From contig JAHWDD010000004.1 of NCBI GenBank assembly GCA_023897205.1, forward strand, positions 5,642,001-5,706,000: a stretch of DNA of 64,000 nucleotides, read 5' to 3'. The notes below the pieces were generated by a model. The model was not told the DNA's origin, did no database searches, and worked only from the letters and a program-made list of their open reading frames with translations. The DNA is from Exophiala sp. HKRS030. Lineage: Eukaryota; Ascomycota; Eurotiomycetes; Chaetothyriales; Herpotrichiellaceae. Shown one piece after another: positions 54,509 through 64,000 of the stretch (positions are counted from its first letter, which is position 1; every line of letters begins with the position of its first letter). The position numbers and the translations under genes were made by a program.

Positions 54509-54759
54509 ATGATGGCCGCTGATCACAAAGTTGGTCAGAGCCTTAGAAAAAAAGCAACGCCTCCTGAATGGCCCACAAGAAGAGGCCATTCGAAGTGAAC
54601 TTCGACGATTGTTGAATGACGGCTGGGTGAGTTTGCCTCTAAATACCCATCTATGTTGACCCACTAAATTCTGAGCAGAAACTGAGTCTTTACGACCTGA
54701 ACACCAGGAGCCGAAGGTGTCCTACGGTTGGTAAGACAGGTAGTCTGCCAACTGAATGA
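54509..54759 (+). pseudogene. Gene E: small hypothetical gene, frameshifted
   Basis: A plus-strand gene of two exons, 54509-54626 and 54679-54759, has a 52-nt GT-AG intron. The first exon starts MMAADHKVGQSLRKK and, in the next frame, continues QRLLNGPQEEAIRSELRRLL and NDGW before the donor; exon 2 reads KLSLYDLNTRSRRCPTVGK to a stop. The two frames of exon 1 meet at the A7 run 54547-54553; removing one A makes the whole model in phase. As read, translation ends after about 29 residues. The family is unknown. The intron length and upstream hairpin support it as a real, now disrupted, gene. Confidence 0.4.
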
Positions 54760-54938
54760 CGAGGGCATTGAACAATCCGCAAGTGATCCAGCCATCTGAC
54801 TCGCAAAGATATGTGGCGCCAACCGCTTTGCCTGCGCAAACCGATGTCGAGGCAGTCAATAGTCTGCCACAATAAATACGCTAGCTTAGGAAAAGACGAA
54901 TGTATATAAGTGCATAAGTTGTAAAGATCCACCTGTGG

Positions 54939-55284
54939 TTATGAATATAAGGGCTCCGTGCATATTGCTTGCAATTTTTGGACCTCATCGTTTGTGACGA
55001 CTTCAAACCAGATGTTCGAACGATTCCACCGTGCTGCCGCTCCGCTCTTTGCATGCCAAAACATAAATCGACTCTCCACGAACGTGACAACAAAAACACA
55101 TCAGCGTAGAGCGTGTTGTGCTTGATTGCACTTGAACGATCGCGTGGCCTTCTCGTACTCAACCTCAACGACTTGAACAGTGCGACTTCCATGGCGTGGA
55201 GGATGATTAAACGTGATTCCCGTTTGAATGATCCTGGCGCTCGCTGGTCTTGCACTCCACGGACGAATCGAGACTTTTATGAGG
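54939..55284 (-). pseudogene. Gene F: coding-like frame with in-frame TGA
   Basis: On minus, one frame from 55284 to the TAA at 54939 reads like real protein: RTVQVVEVEYEKATRSFK, NQAQHALR, then TGA at 55103-55101, then VFVVTFVESRFMFWHAK, RWNRSNIWFEVVTND and LQAICTEPLYS. There is no ATG in the frame, so an upstream exon is expected but could not be placed. An alternative is a shift at the T5 run read at 55096-55092, which would join a different upstream frame. The family is not recognised, and no leader hairpin is seen. It is probably a decaying orphan gene. Confidence 0.4.
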
Positions 55285-55497
55285 GCTCAGCCGATCTCCA
55301 TGGTCGCTTCGTGGTAATCGACTGACTACAGCTAGCCGCACAGGGCCACTGCCCACTAGCAGTCATATTCTTTGTTGCTGAGGTGCGCAACAAAACTCTC
55401 ATACTGCGTGGCGAGACTTAGGGTCACTGAATGGACGCTGTTGTGTTGCTGTGAAAGGCCAAAAGATGAGATACGACGGGATGGTCAAGGTGAGATA

Positions 55498-57417
55498 TTA
55501 TTGGGAAAAGACTAGCTTTGATATTGGCGTCTGCCTGTATAGCAACGAACCAGACCATGCTCTGTGCAATGAACTCTTCGAAATTCCATCGTCACTCGCC
55601 ACGCTCAGCATAAACACTCGCTTCCCCTTTCGCCATGTAATCGAAACTCTCATCGCTCGTTGTAGTCGCTGGCGGGCTAGGCGTCTCGTCCCGCCGGCTT
55701 CATCGAGATCACTCTCATCATCGTCTTCAAGTTCGACTCTCTCTCCACCGACTCGTCTCCCCTCCCACAGAAGGCCATCGCCGAAACCCCATCCGAGTCC
55801 CTTCTTGGTCCGGCCGACCTCTTCCTCCATCAAGCTCAATCCGCCTTTGGCACCTTGCACGCTCAGCTCGTTGATCGGAAGGGTCCTCTGATGCCATGCG
55901 CCGAGGAACATCCCCTCAGGATCACTCTCGTTCCTGACCCGCATGAACTCTTTCATGTCTGATCCGTACATGGCTTCGATTTCGTCTTTCGTCGTGTATG
56001 CGAAGTTCTTGGCCCAGTGCGGTCGACCGCCGAGATCGCGCATCAGCCACTCGAAAGCGCGATAGTATGTTTCGTGGCACGGCGGGTCACGACCATAGGG
56101 ACGATATAGCGTGGCGTTCAGATAGAGTGTTGGACCGTGAGCATCTGTAGGATCGAGATAAGGCCGCACGTTGGACTTGCCAGCGACTTGGAAATTAGTG
56201 TCGGTCACCCGGACTTCGATGGGGCAGTGGACCCAGACGCCCTTGCTGGAGATTGGAATGCGTGATTTGGCGTCATCGCGATTGATCCAGGCACCCAGGC
56301 GCTCAATGGCCTCGGGACCTTTGGAAAGTGGCAGAGCCCATTCGTTGACGAATTGACTGTACAAGCAATCCATGAGAAGACCTTCGCGTGCAGGTTGGAC
56401 CGCAGACATGACGAATGAGCCTGGTTTGAATCCATACTGCATGCCAAATACGAACCATTCGACCCAAGGGAGAATACGTGGAAATGTGTTGGAAAGCCAG
56501 AGCAGGTTATGGTAGACGTAGTAGCCTACTTTCCCACCGTAAAAAGTTGTGTTAGGTGGTTGAAGGGCTTTGTCGGTCTTAGCACCCCTCCAAATGACGG
56601 CCTGTTTCATATATGGAAGCCACCAGACGCGAGTAAATTCTTCTTTTTTCCACAGATCTTTCTCCCAAAGATCAATGACCGAGTCCAAGGTATGCAGTGA
56701 TTGTGACCAGGCAATGTTGAAATCTGGCACAGCTTGTATGGTGATCTCCACAATGATTCCCAAAGACCCTAAAGAAAGCAGAGCGGCGCGGAAGAGGTCT
56801 TCATTCTTCGTCGCCGAGCAAGTCACCAGTTGAGAATTCGACAAAAGAATCGTCAAAGAAGTGATATTCTGAGAGATCAATCCATGTCTCAAACTCGAGC
56901 CATGCGTACCAGTGGAAATAACTCCCGCGATCGACTGAACATCAATCGACCCCAGATTCGGCAGCGTAAACCCATCCTTAGCCAGCTCGAGATTGAGATT
57001 ATGCAGTGAGATGCCAGCCTGAAAGCGAACACGACCGGGATTCCCATCCACATTGGTCTCGAGGATCTGCGACAAATTGTCCAAGTTGATCAACCACGAC
57101 GACGTACAAGTCAGATCAGAAGGCGAATGGCCAAACCCAGTCACACACAGACGTTTCCTGGTGCGACGCGCAGCGGTGACGATCTTCTGCAACTCGGCGA
57201 CCGACCATGGCTGGAAATACAGTTCTGGGCGCGAGAAGAACGTCTGCGCCCACGTGTGGTGCAGATAGCGTAGTTTTGGGTTGAAAGGGATGGATGCGTC
57301 GAGACGTGCGAGCTCTCGTCGAAGTTTGGGCTCGAGGTACACGTGGGCGGCGGCGTCCGGAGAATCCCGAGATTCATTGGGTTTTGTCGTAGGCAAGTTT
57401 GGTGCTGCCCAATCCAT
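55498..57417 (-). CDS. ALO1: D-arabinono-1,4-lactone oxidase, apparent frameshift near the C-terminus
   Basis: This FAD enzyme of the mitochondrial membrane catalyses the last step of D-erythroascorbate synthesis. The frame is single-exon. The PCMH-type FAD domain shows QPWSVAELQKIV, the flavin-attachment-type segment GFGHSPSDLT, LINLDNLSQI and GISLHNLNLELAKDG with STGTHGSSLRHG. The ALO domain has EFTRVWWLPYMKQAVIWR and ends with the conserved HWAKNF and MFLGAWHQRTL. After DEAGG the open frame runs to 55498 with an unfamiliar tail. In the next frame ETPSPPATTTSDES and GEASVYAERGE end at a stop at 55592, which fits the family and length. One extra G in the G3 run read at 55691-55689 would join them (1826 nt, one short). 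I infer the true end is 55592. Confidence 0.9.
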   Translation of the reverse strand: MDWAAPNLPTTKPNESRDSPDAAAHVYLEPKLRRELARLDASIPFNPKLRYLHHTWAQTFFSRPELYFQPWSVAELQKIVTAARRTRKRLCVTGFGHSPSDLTCTSSWLINLDNLSQILETNVDGNPGRVRFQAGISLHNLNLELAKDGFTLPNLGSIDVQSIAGVISTGTHGSSLRHGLISQNITSLTILLSNSQLVTCSATKNEDLFRAALLSLGSLGIIVEITIQAVPDFNIAWSQSLHTLDSVIDLWEKDLWKKEEFTRVWWLPYMKQAVIWRGAKTDKALQPPNTTFYGGKVGYYVYHNLLWLSNTFPRILPWVEWFVFGMQYGFKPGSFVMSAVQPAREGLLMDCLYSQFVNEWALPLSKGPEAIERLGAWINRDDAKSRIPISSKGVWVHCPIEVRVTDTNFQVAGKSNVRPYLDPTDAHGPTLYLNATLYRPYGRDPPCHETYYRAFEWLMRDLGGRPHWAKNFAYTTKDEIEAMYGSDMKEFMRVRNESDPEGMFLGAWHQRTLPINELSVQGAKGGLSLMEEEVGRTKKGLGWGFGDGLLWEGRRVGGERVELEDDDESDLDEAGGTRRLARQRLQRAMRVSITWRKGKRVFMLSVASDDGISKSSLHRAWSGSLLYRQTPISKLVFSQ

Positions 57418-57991
57418 GTTGGCGGAGTTTTTTGTCTCTGCACAGGAAATAGACCTGGGGCTGTGTGTGATGGATCAATGCATGCTGGTGAATGAAGTTC
57501 TCGTTGAGGCGGGCGAAAGGGAAATTTGGTGAATCTGGCGGTCTTGGAAGAATTTGGGTTTCCGAGAAATCGAAGCATCATGATTGTTAGCCGAGGAGTC
57601 ATTAGGTCAGCAGCTTCTTCATTGGCTCTCAATCAACGTCGACGTTCCCACTTGAAAACGTTCTAGATTCTTGGACGAGAAACCTGCAAATGGGGAAATC
57701 TCGGATGAATGTTGATTGTGGAACTCAGATGTCGTATGATATTGTGCATGACTGTGTTATTCATCTTACACCGCCATCTCCACATCATCCATGTCTATCA
57801 TGCCAAAGTCCAAGTACAAAGGGCATTCTGCCCTAGTACTGCTACAAACTCCGTCTCATGTATTATGTCGTTTCAGTCATACCACATCGACCTTTGTAAC
57901 GAGCCAAAAGTGTAGCCAAAGCTACATAATGAATAAATGTCAAGACTCTGACGCCATTTCATGTCCGAAACAGCTGTCAGCCTATTGAATG
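57418..57991. other. Intergenic between ALO1 and the DUF4045 gene
   Basis: No gene is supported. ALO1 starts at 57417 on minus and the DUF4045 gene ends at 57992 on the same strand, so this is the ALO1 promoter and the 3' flank of the larger gene. Confidence 0.55.
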
Positions 57992-60900
57992 CTATAATGC
58001 AATACCCAATTCCTGCATGACTTCTTCAGCGGGTGCCAAGACCGTTTGTTGTTGCACAGGAGATCTGGATGGTGTCCATTTACGAAAGACGCTTTTGACA
58101 TCATCTGGCAGCTCACCCAATAGAACGTGGCAAGTTGGTAGCAGAGGCCTGTCCTGTAAAGATGGGGAAAGGACTGCCATTTCTTGTGCCACATGTACTG
58201 CTGTGATGAACTCTGCTGGTTTCTTGGCCGATGATCCCACAATGCTATCATTGAAGTCAGTAGGAATCAAGCTGCACCGAACAAGACACTTACACATAAA
58301 TGTCGCTGTAGATATCAAGGATGTGTATACAATTTGGATCCAAATCCTGCTGGATGAAAGGACAGATCTCTTCGACCAATGCTTTGTTGGATTGTTTCGG
58401 TGGTGATGCTGCTCGCAATCCCCAAAACCCACCAGATGATTTAGGTCTGTCAAGCTCTACTCGATATAAGCCAATTCTGTGGCCGCGGTGTTTATCCGTC
58501 TCGGATTGACGAGTTGTGACTGTTCGCTTTTCAGTGGTGTAAGGAAAGGATTCCCAAAAGCTCGATGGTTCATGACCTTCTGTTATTTCTTCAATCTCCC
58601 CGGTCAATCCCAAATCCATACCAATCAGTCTTGCACATCCGACATCTTCCGGGTCACTATCATTGCCTTTCCAAAGAAAGAGCTTACCAAACTTTGCCGA
58701 GAGCAGGAAAGGAACCCCGGAAGAAAGACTGGACGGGACGAAGTCAACCTCGTCGAAGGCCACGTGCCCGAGGTGTCGTTTCCCACGCAGCATGTATAGT
58801 GCCGATGACTTGTTTCTGCGAATGATGACGATGCCACCAAGTGCTTGAAAGAATTCGGATTTTTCTTTCCCTTGCCTGATGACTTCTAGCCTTGCACCGC
58901 TTTCACGAGCAGCTTTTCTACAGAACAGCTGAGCATCCTCAATGGCCGCTTCAGGTACTTCATCCCCACACCAAAGGTAGGCTTCAGAGGCTTGCGAACC
59001 ACTGGAAGTTTGCATGACATGTACACTGAGATACATGCTGTCCTCGAATAAAATGTGCTCTTGTTGAGGTGGCAATGGGGATCGCTTCCCACCAGATCCC
59101 ACCTCCCAAATCTGATGACTCAGGGTTTTGGACTTCTCAGGAGGAGCTGTTTTGGAGGACAAGAAAGAGTGAGTATCAAATTCGGCTTGATCAGTCGGGT
59201 AGGGAAGCACCCCAAAGAGCGTTTCAAGGTGTGCTTTTGCCCCAGAAGCCGGCCTTTTAAGCGAGGCTGGTTTGCTGGGCAGCGGCTTACTTGGCAACGG
59301 TTTGCTTGGAAGGGGCTTTGCTCGAAGGGAGATTGTATCGGGCTCGGGTGGAGGTGTTAGCTCTGGAGTCGAGACGGGCTTCTTCGAGGATGAATCCAAT
59401 CTCAAGCCAAGGCCACCAAAAGTTTCAGTTGATGACAAAGGTGGTTTGGGGGAGCTATCGCTATCTATTTTCGGCTTTGGCGTGTTCAACTTGGACCTGC
59501 TTGGAGTCAAAGGCATGGAAATTGTATTGGTAGGTCCAGTAACCGATGGTTTTTCAGCCTTCTCTGAGGAAGGGGCGAGAGAAATTCGATCTGATAAAAC
59601 AGAGAACTTCTTCGGTGTTGCAGGTTTGGCAGGAGGGCCAGTTTGCTTCCCATCTTGTAGATCCGGGCTCGAGACCTTTCTCAGTACGTCGGATTTCTCA
59701 GCCACCAGTGGTTTTGGCTTGGATGAAGAATCAGTCGGGAGCGCTTGAGTAACAACTTGATCCTTTTTCGTTACAAGAATCTCGTCTGCAGGACTCTTGA
59801 TCGGCTCTGGCTTATTCGCTGGTGACACTAGCTTCGAATCTACAGCCACTTTCGAAATCTCGATGTTAGCACTCGGCTTTCGTGGTGTCGGTTTGAGCGT
59901 TACTGGTTTCAAGGAGGGACTTTCCACAGCTTTAGCACTTGATATTGCCAATGGAGCTGGCTTGGACGATTCTATGGTGGGTTCAGGTTTAGATGAGGTA
60001 GAGACTGATCTGGTAGCTTGAGGAGCAGGTTTGTCCTTTGGAGCTCTCCTCTTGGGTCCTTTTGCTCTAGCCTTGGTCATGTGCGTCAGTTCGGCGGGCG
60101 TTGATTCTGAGACCATTGACTTTCCAGACGCCGAAGTTTGAGAGCTGAGCTGTCCAGGTTGACTAGTCCGATCGCCTGGGAGTTGAGGACTTCCACTCCG
60201 AGACAACATGCCGGCCAAGGCAGGGTTCAGACGAGCTGCGAGCTTACTTTTCTCTGATAGAATCGGTGTCTGGCTTCGAGGAATGTGTTCTTGGGATTCT
60301 GTGTCCTTGGTTAAAGATGACGACTGTTCCGTCAGACCACCTTCACGAATATTTATAGCGGGCTTTTTCTCAACAGTCATTCTCGGGGAGGGTTCTGACA
60401 AGGATTTCTCCTTCAAGAGTGGCTTTGGTGAGACATTAGGGACTTTGGAGACCCCAAGGGATACATCCTTCCAAGCAGCAGTCTTTGGTGGTGTCGGCTC
60501 TACTTGCGTGGTGGAAGCCCTGTTGAGTTTTGTAGCCAAAGGCATAGCGAGACTCGCCGATGCACCAGAAGTTGCTTTGACGTCTGTATCCTGTGAAGAC
60601 CCAGTCTTTTGCAGAGCATTGCGCTTGGCCAGGGCCTCAGGAAGCTGTGGTTTGCCATCCTTCAGGGTATCAATCGGTTCTGGGCGCTTGGTTGCTGCTC
60701 CAGCGGCTGCCTTCATGGCCTCTTTTTTCTGCAAAATGCTCTCTTTAAACTCATCCACCCTCTTAGAAGGCTGGGGACCACCGGTAACACTGAGAGCTGC
60801 CTTTCCTCTGGTGATGTTGTCCTTTAGAACGTCTGGAGCGACATAATTCTGAGTTTGTGTCCGCTTCAGCTTACCGAAGACTGCCTTAAATTCAGGTTCG

Positions 60901-63028
60901 GCACCGTTGTTCTCACTCGTCGTAGCTTGTCGAGATTTGAGCCCAGCTCTGAAATCAGTCTTTGGTGGTGTTTGTGGCTTTGGTTTGCTGATAGGAGACT
61001 TGGTGTCAATTTTGGCCTGATCGAACACAGTAACGGCATCTTTCTTGATGCTGGTAGGTTGGTTTAGATTGATTTCGTACCCTTCAGCTGCAACTTTAGC
61101 AGGTGTGATGTTTCGCTTGGAAGGCACGAGTGGCTTAACGTCCTTCTTTATGTCTGCGTGATCTTCAATGGTGACCGGCTGGGAGTCCTTGCTCTGGACA
61201 CTGGCCTGTAATTCAGGCGGCTTCTGACTCGGAATAGGTACAGCATTTGACTGGGCCTTGGAGATGCTCGAAGGCCGCTCGGAAGTCGAACTATCGGATG
61301 GAGCTGCATCCAAAGATTTTATTTTCGAACCTGAGCCGGTAGCTGACAACCTCTCTTGCTGCTCTTTGGAACGCTGCATATCCAATTTCCAGGCCGGTGT
61401 CTCCAGCTTCGCAGGTATAAATTTCGGCGTATCTGGTTTATTGAGGGCACTTTCAAGCCAACTTGCTTTGGTCGGGCTCCATCGGCGTGTGTCGAGAGTT
61501 TTGGACGGACTTCGTGATAAAAGAGTCTCCGATGGTGGAGGCGTATGAGGACGATCAGTTTGTTGAACATGAGACGTGATGGGGTCCTGAGTGTCATCTT
61601 CGCTTAGCAGATTGGGCTTGGCCACAATTGCTGAGTCATCAGACCGGGGAGTGCTATGGCTTTTACTCAGAGGAACTGGTTCAGTTCCGTGGCTCGATAC
61701 AGGCCTGGAGGTGGACAAAGGTGACGATTCTCCATCTCTGGCGGGACGTATATCTCTTGAAGAACCTCTACTGTGACCTGGATTGAAACCCGTCATATTA
61801 GATAGGTGTGCAGGTCTTGATGTTGCAACTGAGTCCCCTCGCTTCAGACCTGTACCGGCCTGTACACTCCATCTCTTGCTGACACTGTCTGAACGCTTCA
61901 TCATAGCACTCTGCACAAAACCGCCTAGTCCCTTGGTGGGTGAAGGTGGCCGACCTGCAGAAGAAAGAATACTGGATGTTCTCGCAAGACCATATCCATC
62001 TACATCCGAATGTCCCATGCTATCGGGTGATTTCAAGGATGGGGGATCTAGAGCAGGCGACTTTGAAGGGGAGACTGAAAACATGGAGACTGGCCGTGTG
62101 TGGGCGGCTCTTTCTGGCAAAGAAGCCTGTCGGGATTGTGGTGAGGGTTCTTGAGGTACAGTCTGTGGTGAGGAAGGGCTTGATGACTTCTGAAAAGTCT
62201 CAGAGGACCTATCAGAGAAGTGAGTTTTCTCCGTTGCCATTCCCGGTAGTCTCATGCTTCGGGTTGTTGTAGAAGTTGTGCCTTCGAGATCAGACTCGTT
62301 TTTTCTGTACGCAGCCGAGTTGAGCCCACGGTCTGAGGTCTGACGAAACCAAGAAGGGTCCCTTGCTCCAAGTGAGGCGGCAATTTCTTTCCTCGACAAT
62401 TCGGGGACATCCTTTGTTGGCGACGGACTTCGTAGGGACAAAGCATCTGGAATGGATGCCACGGATTGCGGTCTTGATCGAACAGAGCCAATGCCAGTAT
62501 TCCTTGACAGTGGTCGTTGATTCCATGAAAGAGTTCCGCTCCGAGACAGGGAAGTTGCACTTGGAGGAGGGCTTGGGACTGAAGGTTGTGTTTCGATAGT
62601 CTGAGGTGGAAGAGGACGGGTGAAGTCGAGGGAAGCGACCGATGTACGTTCGGTCCCGGAAGTAATGGAACCGGAGCGACCCAAAGTTTGAGGACGCAGT
62701 GGCGGAGTTAGAGTGACGGGAGGTTCAATGCCTCGACTGCGGAGGGGGGTGGTATCACCAACAGGTTTCGTCGAGGGAGTTGGGCCGGTCTTGGATGGGG
62801 ACAGAGACCTTACCCGCTCTAGACTGGGATCAGCTCGAATCAACATACTCAGGAGGATCTTAATGGTATACCTGCTCTTCTGGCCTGTCGCTCTTTGCGA
62901 GCCTGTAACATTTCTTCCTCAAACCTCCTTGATTTTTCAGCCTCTTGTTGATCTTCCTTGAGGCTGAGGCTCGCAATACGAGCCAGAAACTGATCGACAG
63001 ACTCGGAGCCATCGTTGGACGCGTCCAT
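57992..63028 (-). CDS. DUF4045 / gelsolin-repeat protein, 1644 aa
   Basis: Exons (minus): 63028-62872, 62818-58294, 58244-57992. The first acceptor is TCTAG at 62819; the nearer CAG would put a stop in frame. The N-terminus VDQFLARIASLSLKEDQQ, a Glu/Arg-rich helix and QARRAERVRSLSPSK match DUF4045 of filamentous ascomycetes. About 1100 residues of Ser/Pro/Lys-rich disordered sequence follow, with LPSKP repeated three times around 59270-59310. The C-terminal 350 residues hold gelsolin-like modules (MYLSVHVMQTSSG, AYLWCGDEVPEAAIEDA, LFLWKGNDSDPEDVG) and end QELGIAL. Gelsolin modules bind actin and calcium, so a cytoskeletal role is likely. No frame defect is present despite the length. Confidence 0.92.
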
Positions 63029-63836
63029 CGCGATGGATAGAGGGAATAGTATGTATGTGCGGTGCGAGAGACGAGGATGAGGTAAAGGTGAATTAGGATA
63101 ATGTCATAATCTAGGGATCGGCGCCGAATGGTCAATTACAAGTACATATGTTGTCGGAGAAAGCTGTGATTTGTTGACTAAGGCGGGAAGATGACAGGAC
63201 TATGGGAAGAGATTGAAAGTTGGGTGAGCATTGAATCGTGTGAAGTGGGTTTGGTTTACAATGTGGTTGTTGATTATTGCGAGAGAGGAAGGGGGAAGGA
63301 GTAGCGCAGAGAGCGCGCGTGTGTGTTTTTCTCCGCACCTGCACTTTTGAGGCTTGAGAACAACAAGCTGGAGAAGAAAGTCCGAGGAAGGCACGTATTC
63401 AGTGGTTAGTTGGCCGTGGTTGGTTAACTAAGATGGCAAGAGTTACTCCGTAGTACTCTAGTACTCCATAGTACTCCATAGTTAGTACGTACAACTACGT
63501 ACTACGTACATCCTTGGTCAAAGTCGTACAGGTCGTAAAGTGCAACCAAACCTTTTATTGTTCTTTTCTTTGTATCTCGTCAAAGTAAGCATGATGATTT
63601 GCATCAGGTTCGCTGCGACACATAAATTATACCCAAGGCTGTGGGTTAGCTGTCTTTGACCATATCGTGACCCGTGCTTTGGCCACCCCGTGCCCTGCCC
63701 GCTCCCCAGGGTCTTTGGGTCTTAATTTAGGGTGTCAGGATGTTCCATGTGGCCAATATGCAGCCTATGTTTCATCATTTTCAACTTTGTTCATCTATGG
63801 TGCCTCGAAATTGAGGCCATATCTTGTCGTGCTTGT
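63029..63836. other. Promoter region of the DUF4045 gene and 3' flank of the ARL2-like gene
   Basis: No gene is supported. At about 63447-63510 there is a run of TAGTACTCCA-type repeats followed by a palindromic GTACGTAC-rich segment. The remainder holds no motif. Confidence 0.5.
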
Positions 63837-64000
63837 TCAGTACAAGAACAATCGATCTCGAGCATCCTGTACAACCCACTCCAACCCTTTGACCAGATTT
63901 TCCCCTGTAATCGCACTACATGGAACAATCATCCAGCGATGTGTGACGATCCTGTTCAAGTCCAGTGCCAATTTGACCTCTTCTTCTGTCATGCAACCAG
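63837..64000 (-). CDS. ARL2: ARL2-like small GTPase, C-terminal part, cut by the window edge
   Basis: A minus-strand exon runs off the right edge and ends at TGA 63839-63837. Its 53 complete codons read GCMTEEEVKLALDLNRIVTH, RWMIVPCSAITGENL, then GLEWVVQDARDRLFLY. The block PCSAITG is the G5 motif of an Arf-family GTPase, and the ending WVVQDARDRLFLY is typical of Arl2 (Alp41/Cin4 group), which assists tubulin folding through cofactor D. It is too short for simple open-frame listing. G1-G4 motifs lie beyond the window. Other Arf-like proteins are possible, but the C-terminus favours Arl2. Confidence 0.85.
   Translation of the reverse strand, partial: GCMTEEEVKLALDLNRIVTHRWMIVPCSAITGENLVKGLEWVVQDARDRLFLY

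Noticed and set aside
62819..62871. Possible frameshift or stop at the first intron of the DUF4045 gene
   Set aside because: The acceptor TCTAG at 62819 restores QARRAERVRSLSPSK; only the nearer CAG creates a stop.
58479..62961. Long plus-strand open frames across 58.5-62.9 kb
   Set aside because: They are antisense shadows of the DUF4045/gelsolin gene, whose codon structure, splice sites and domains are clear on minus.
1..64000. Transposons, CRISPR arrays, bacterial operons or viral genes
   Set aside because: No transposase, reverse transcriptase, integrase, direct-repeat/spacer array or ribosome-binding-site pattern was seen; the repeats present are short tandem ones.

Overview
The window is nuclear DNA of a filamentous ascomycete, probably Eurotiomycetes (Chaetothyriales-like, an inference). 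Most genes have GT-AG introns of 48-70 nt. Products include GMP synthetase, BCP1, chorismate mutase, a Mdv1-type WD40 protein, D-arabinono-1,4-lactone oxidase, a DUF4045/gelsolin protein and an Arl2-type GTPase. A Zn2Cys6 regulator and a Pol III tRNA-like unit are also present. There are no bacterial signals.

Layout. (1) 0.7-7.3 kb is a housekeeping block: GUA1(-), BCP1(+), ARO7(-), MDV1(+). (2) 7.4-15.3 kb is gene-poor, with three small unknown proteins and a 3.2 kb stretch without a convincing gene. (3) 15.3-47.3 kb is rich in small redox and tailoring enzymes. It holds two related cytochrome P450s, six short-chain dehydrogenases (one with a nonsense codon), a zinc alcohol dehydrogenase, a SnoaL-like protein, two ABM-type and one EthD-like barrel protein, two VOC/glyoxalase proteins, a sugar-type MFS transporter and a Zn2Cys6 regulator. 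No polyketide synthase, NRPS or terpene synthase is visible. This looks like a catabolic or tailoring cluster for a ring compound; the substrate cannot be read from sequence. (4) 47.4-55.3 kb is a lineage-specific block of six unrecognised genes, here called A-F, several of them broken, plus a tRNA-like unit. (5) 55.5-64 kb returns to housekeeping genes: ALO1, the DUF4045/gelsolin protein and the end of an ARL2-like gene cut by the window edge.

The most striking signal lies in block 4. The DNA upstream of genes A, B, C, D and E carries 14 copies of a short element that, read in the sense of the downstream gene, folds as GAC-UNCG-GUC. Many copies have an outer GGAAG/CUUCC-type arm and a single bulged base. 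The loop varies only at the N of UNCG, and several arm changes keep pairing. Orientation follows the gene on both strands, which points to an RNA element in 5' leaders rather than a simple DNA palindrome.

Other points. Four genes (BCP1, the first P450, the first SDR, ALO1) each lack exactly one base, placed in or next to a homopolymer. That looks like an assembly problem more than biology. The first P450 also appears to contain an AT-AC intron. Separate in-frame stop codons occur in an SDR, in gene C and in gene F. All exon boundaries were derived by hand from splice signals and protein continuity.
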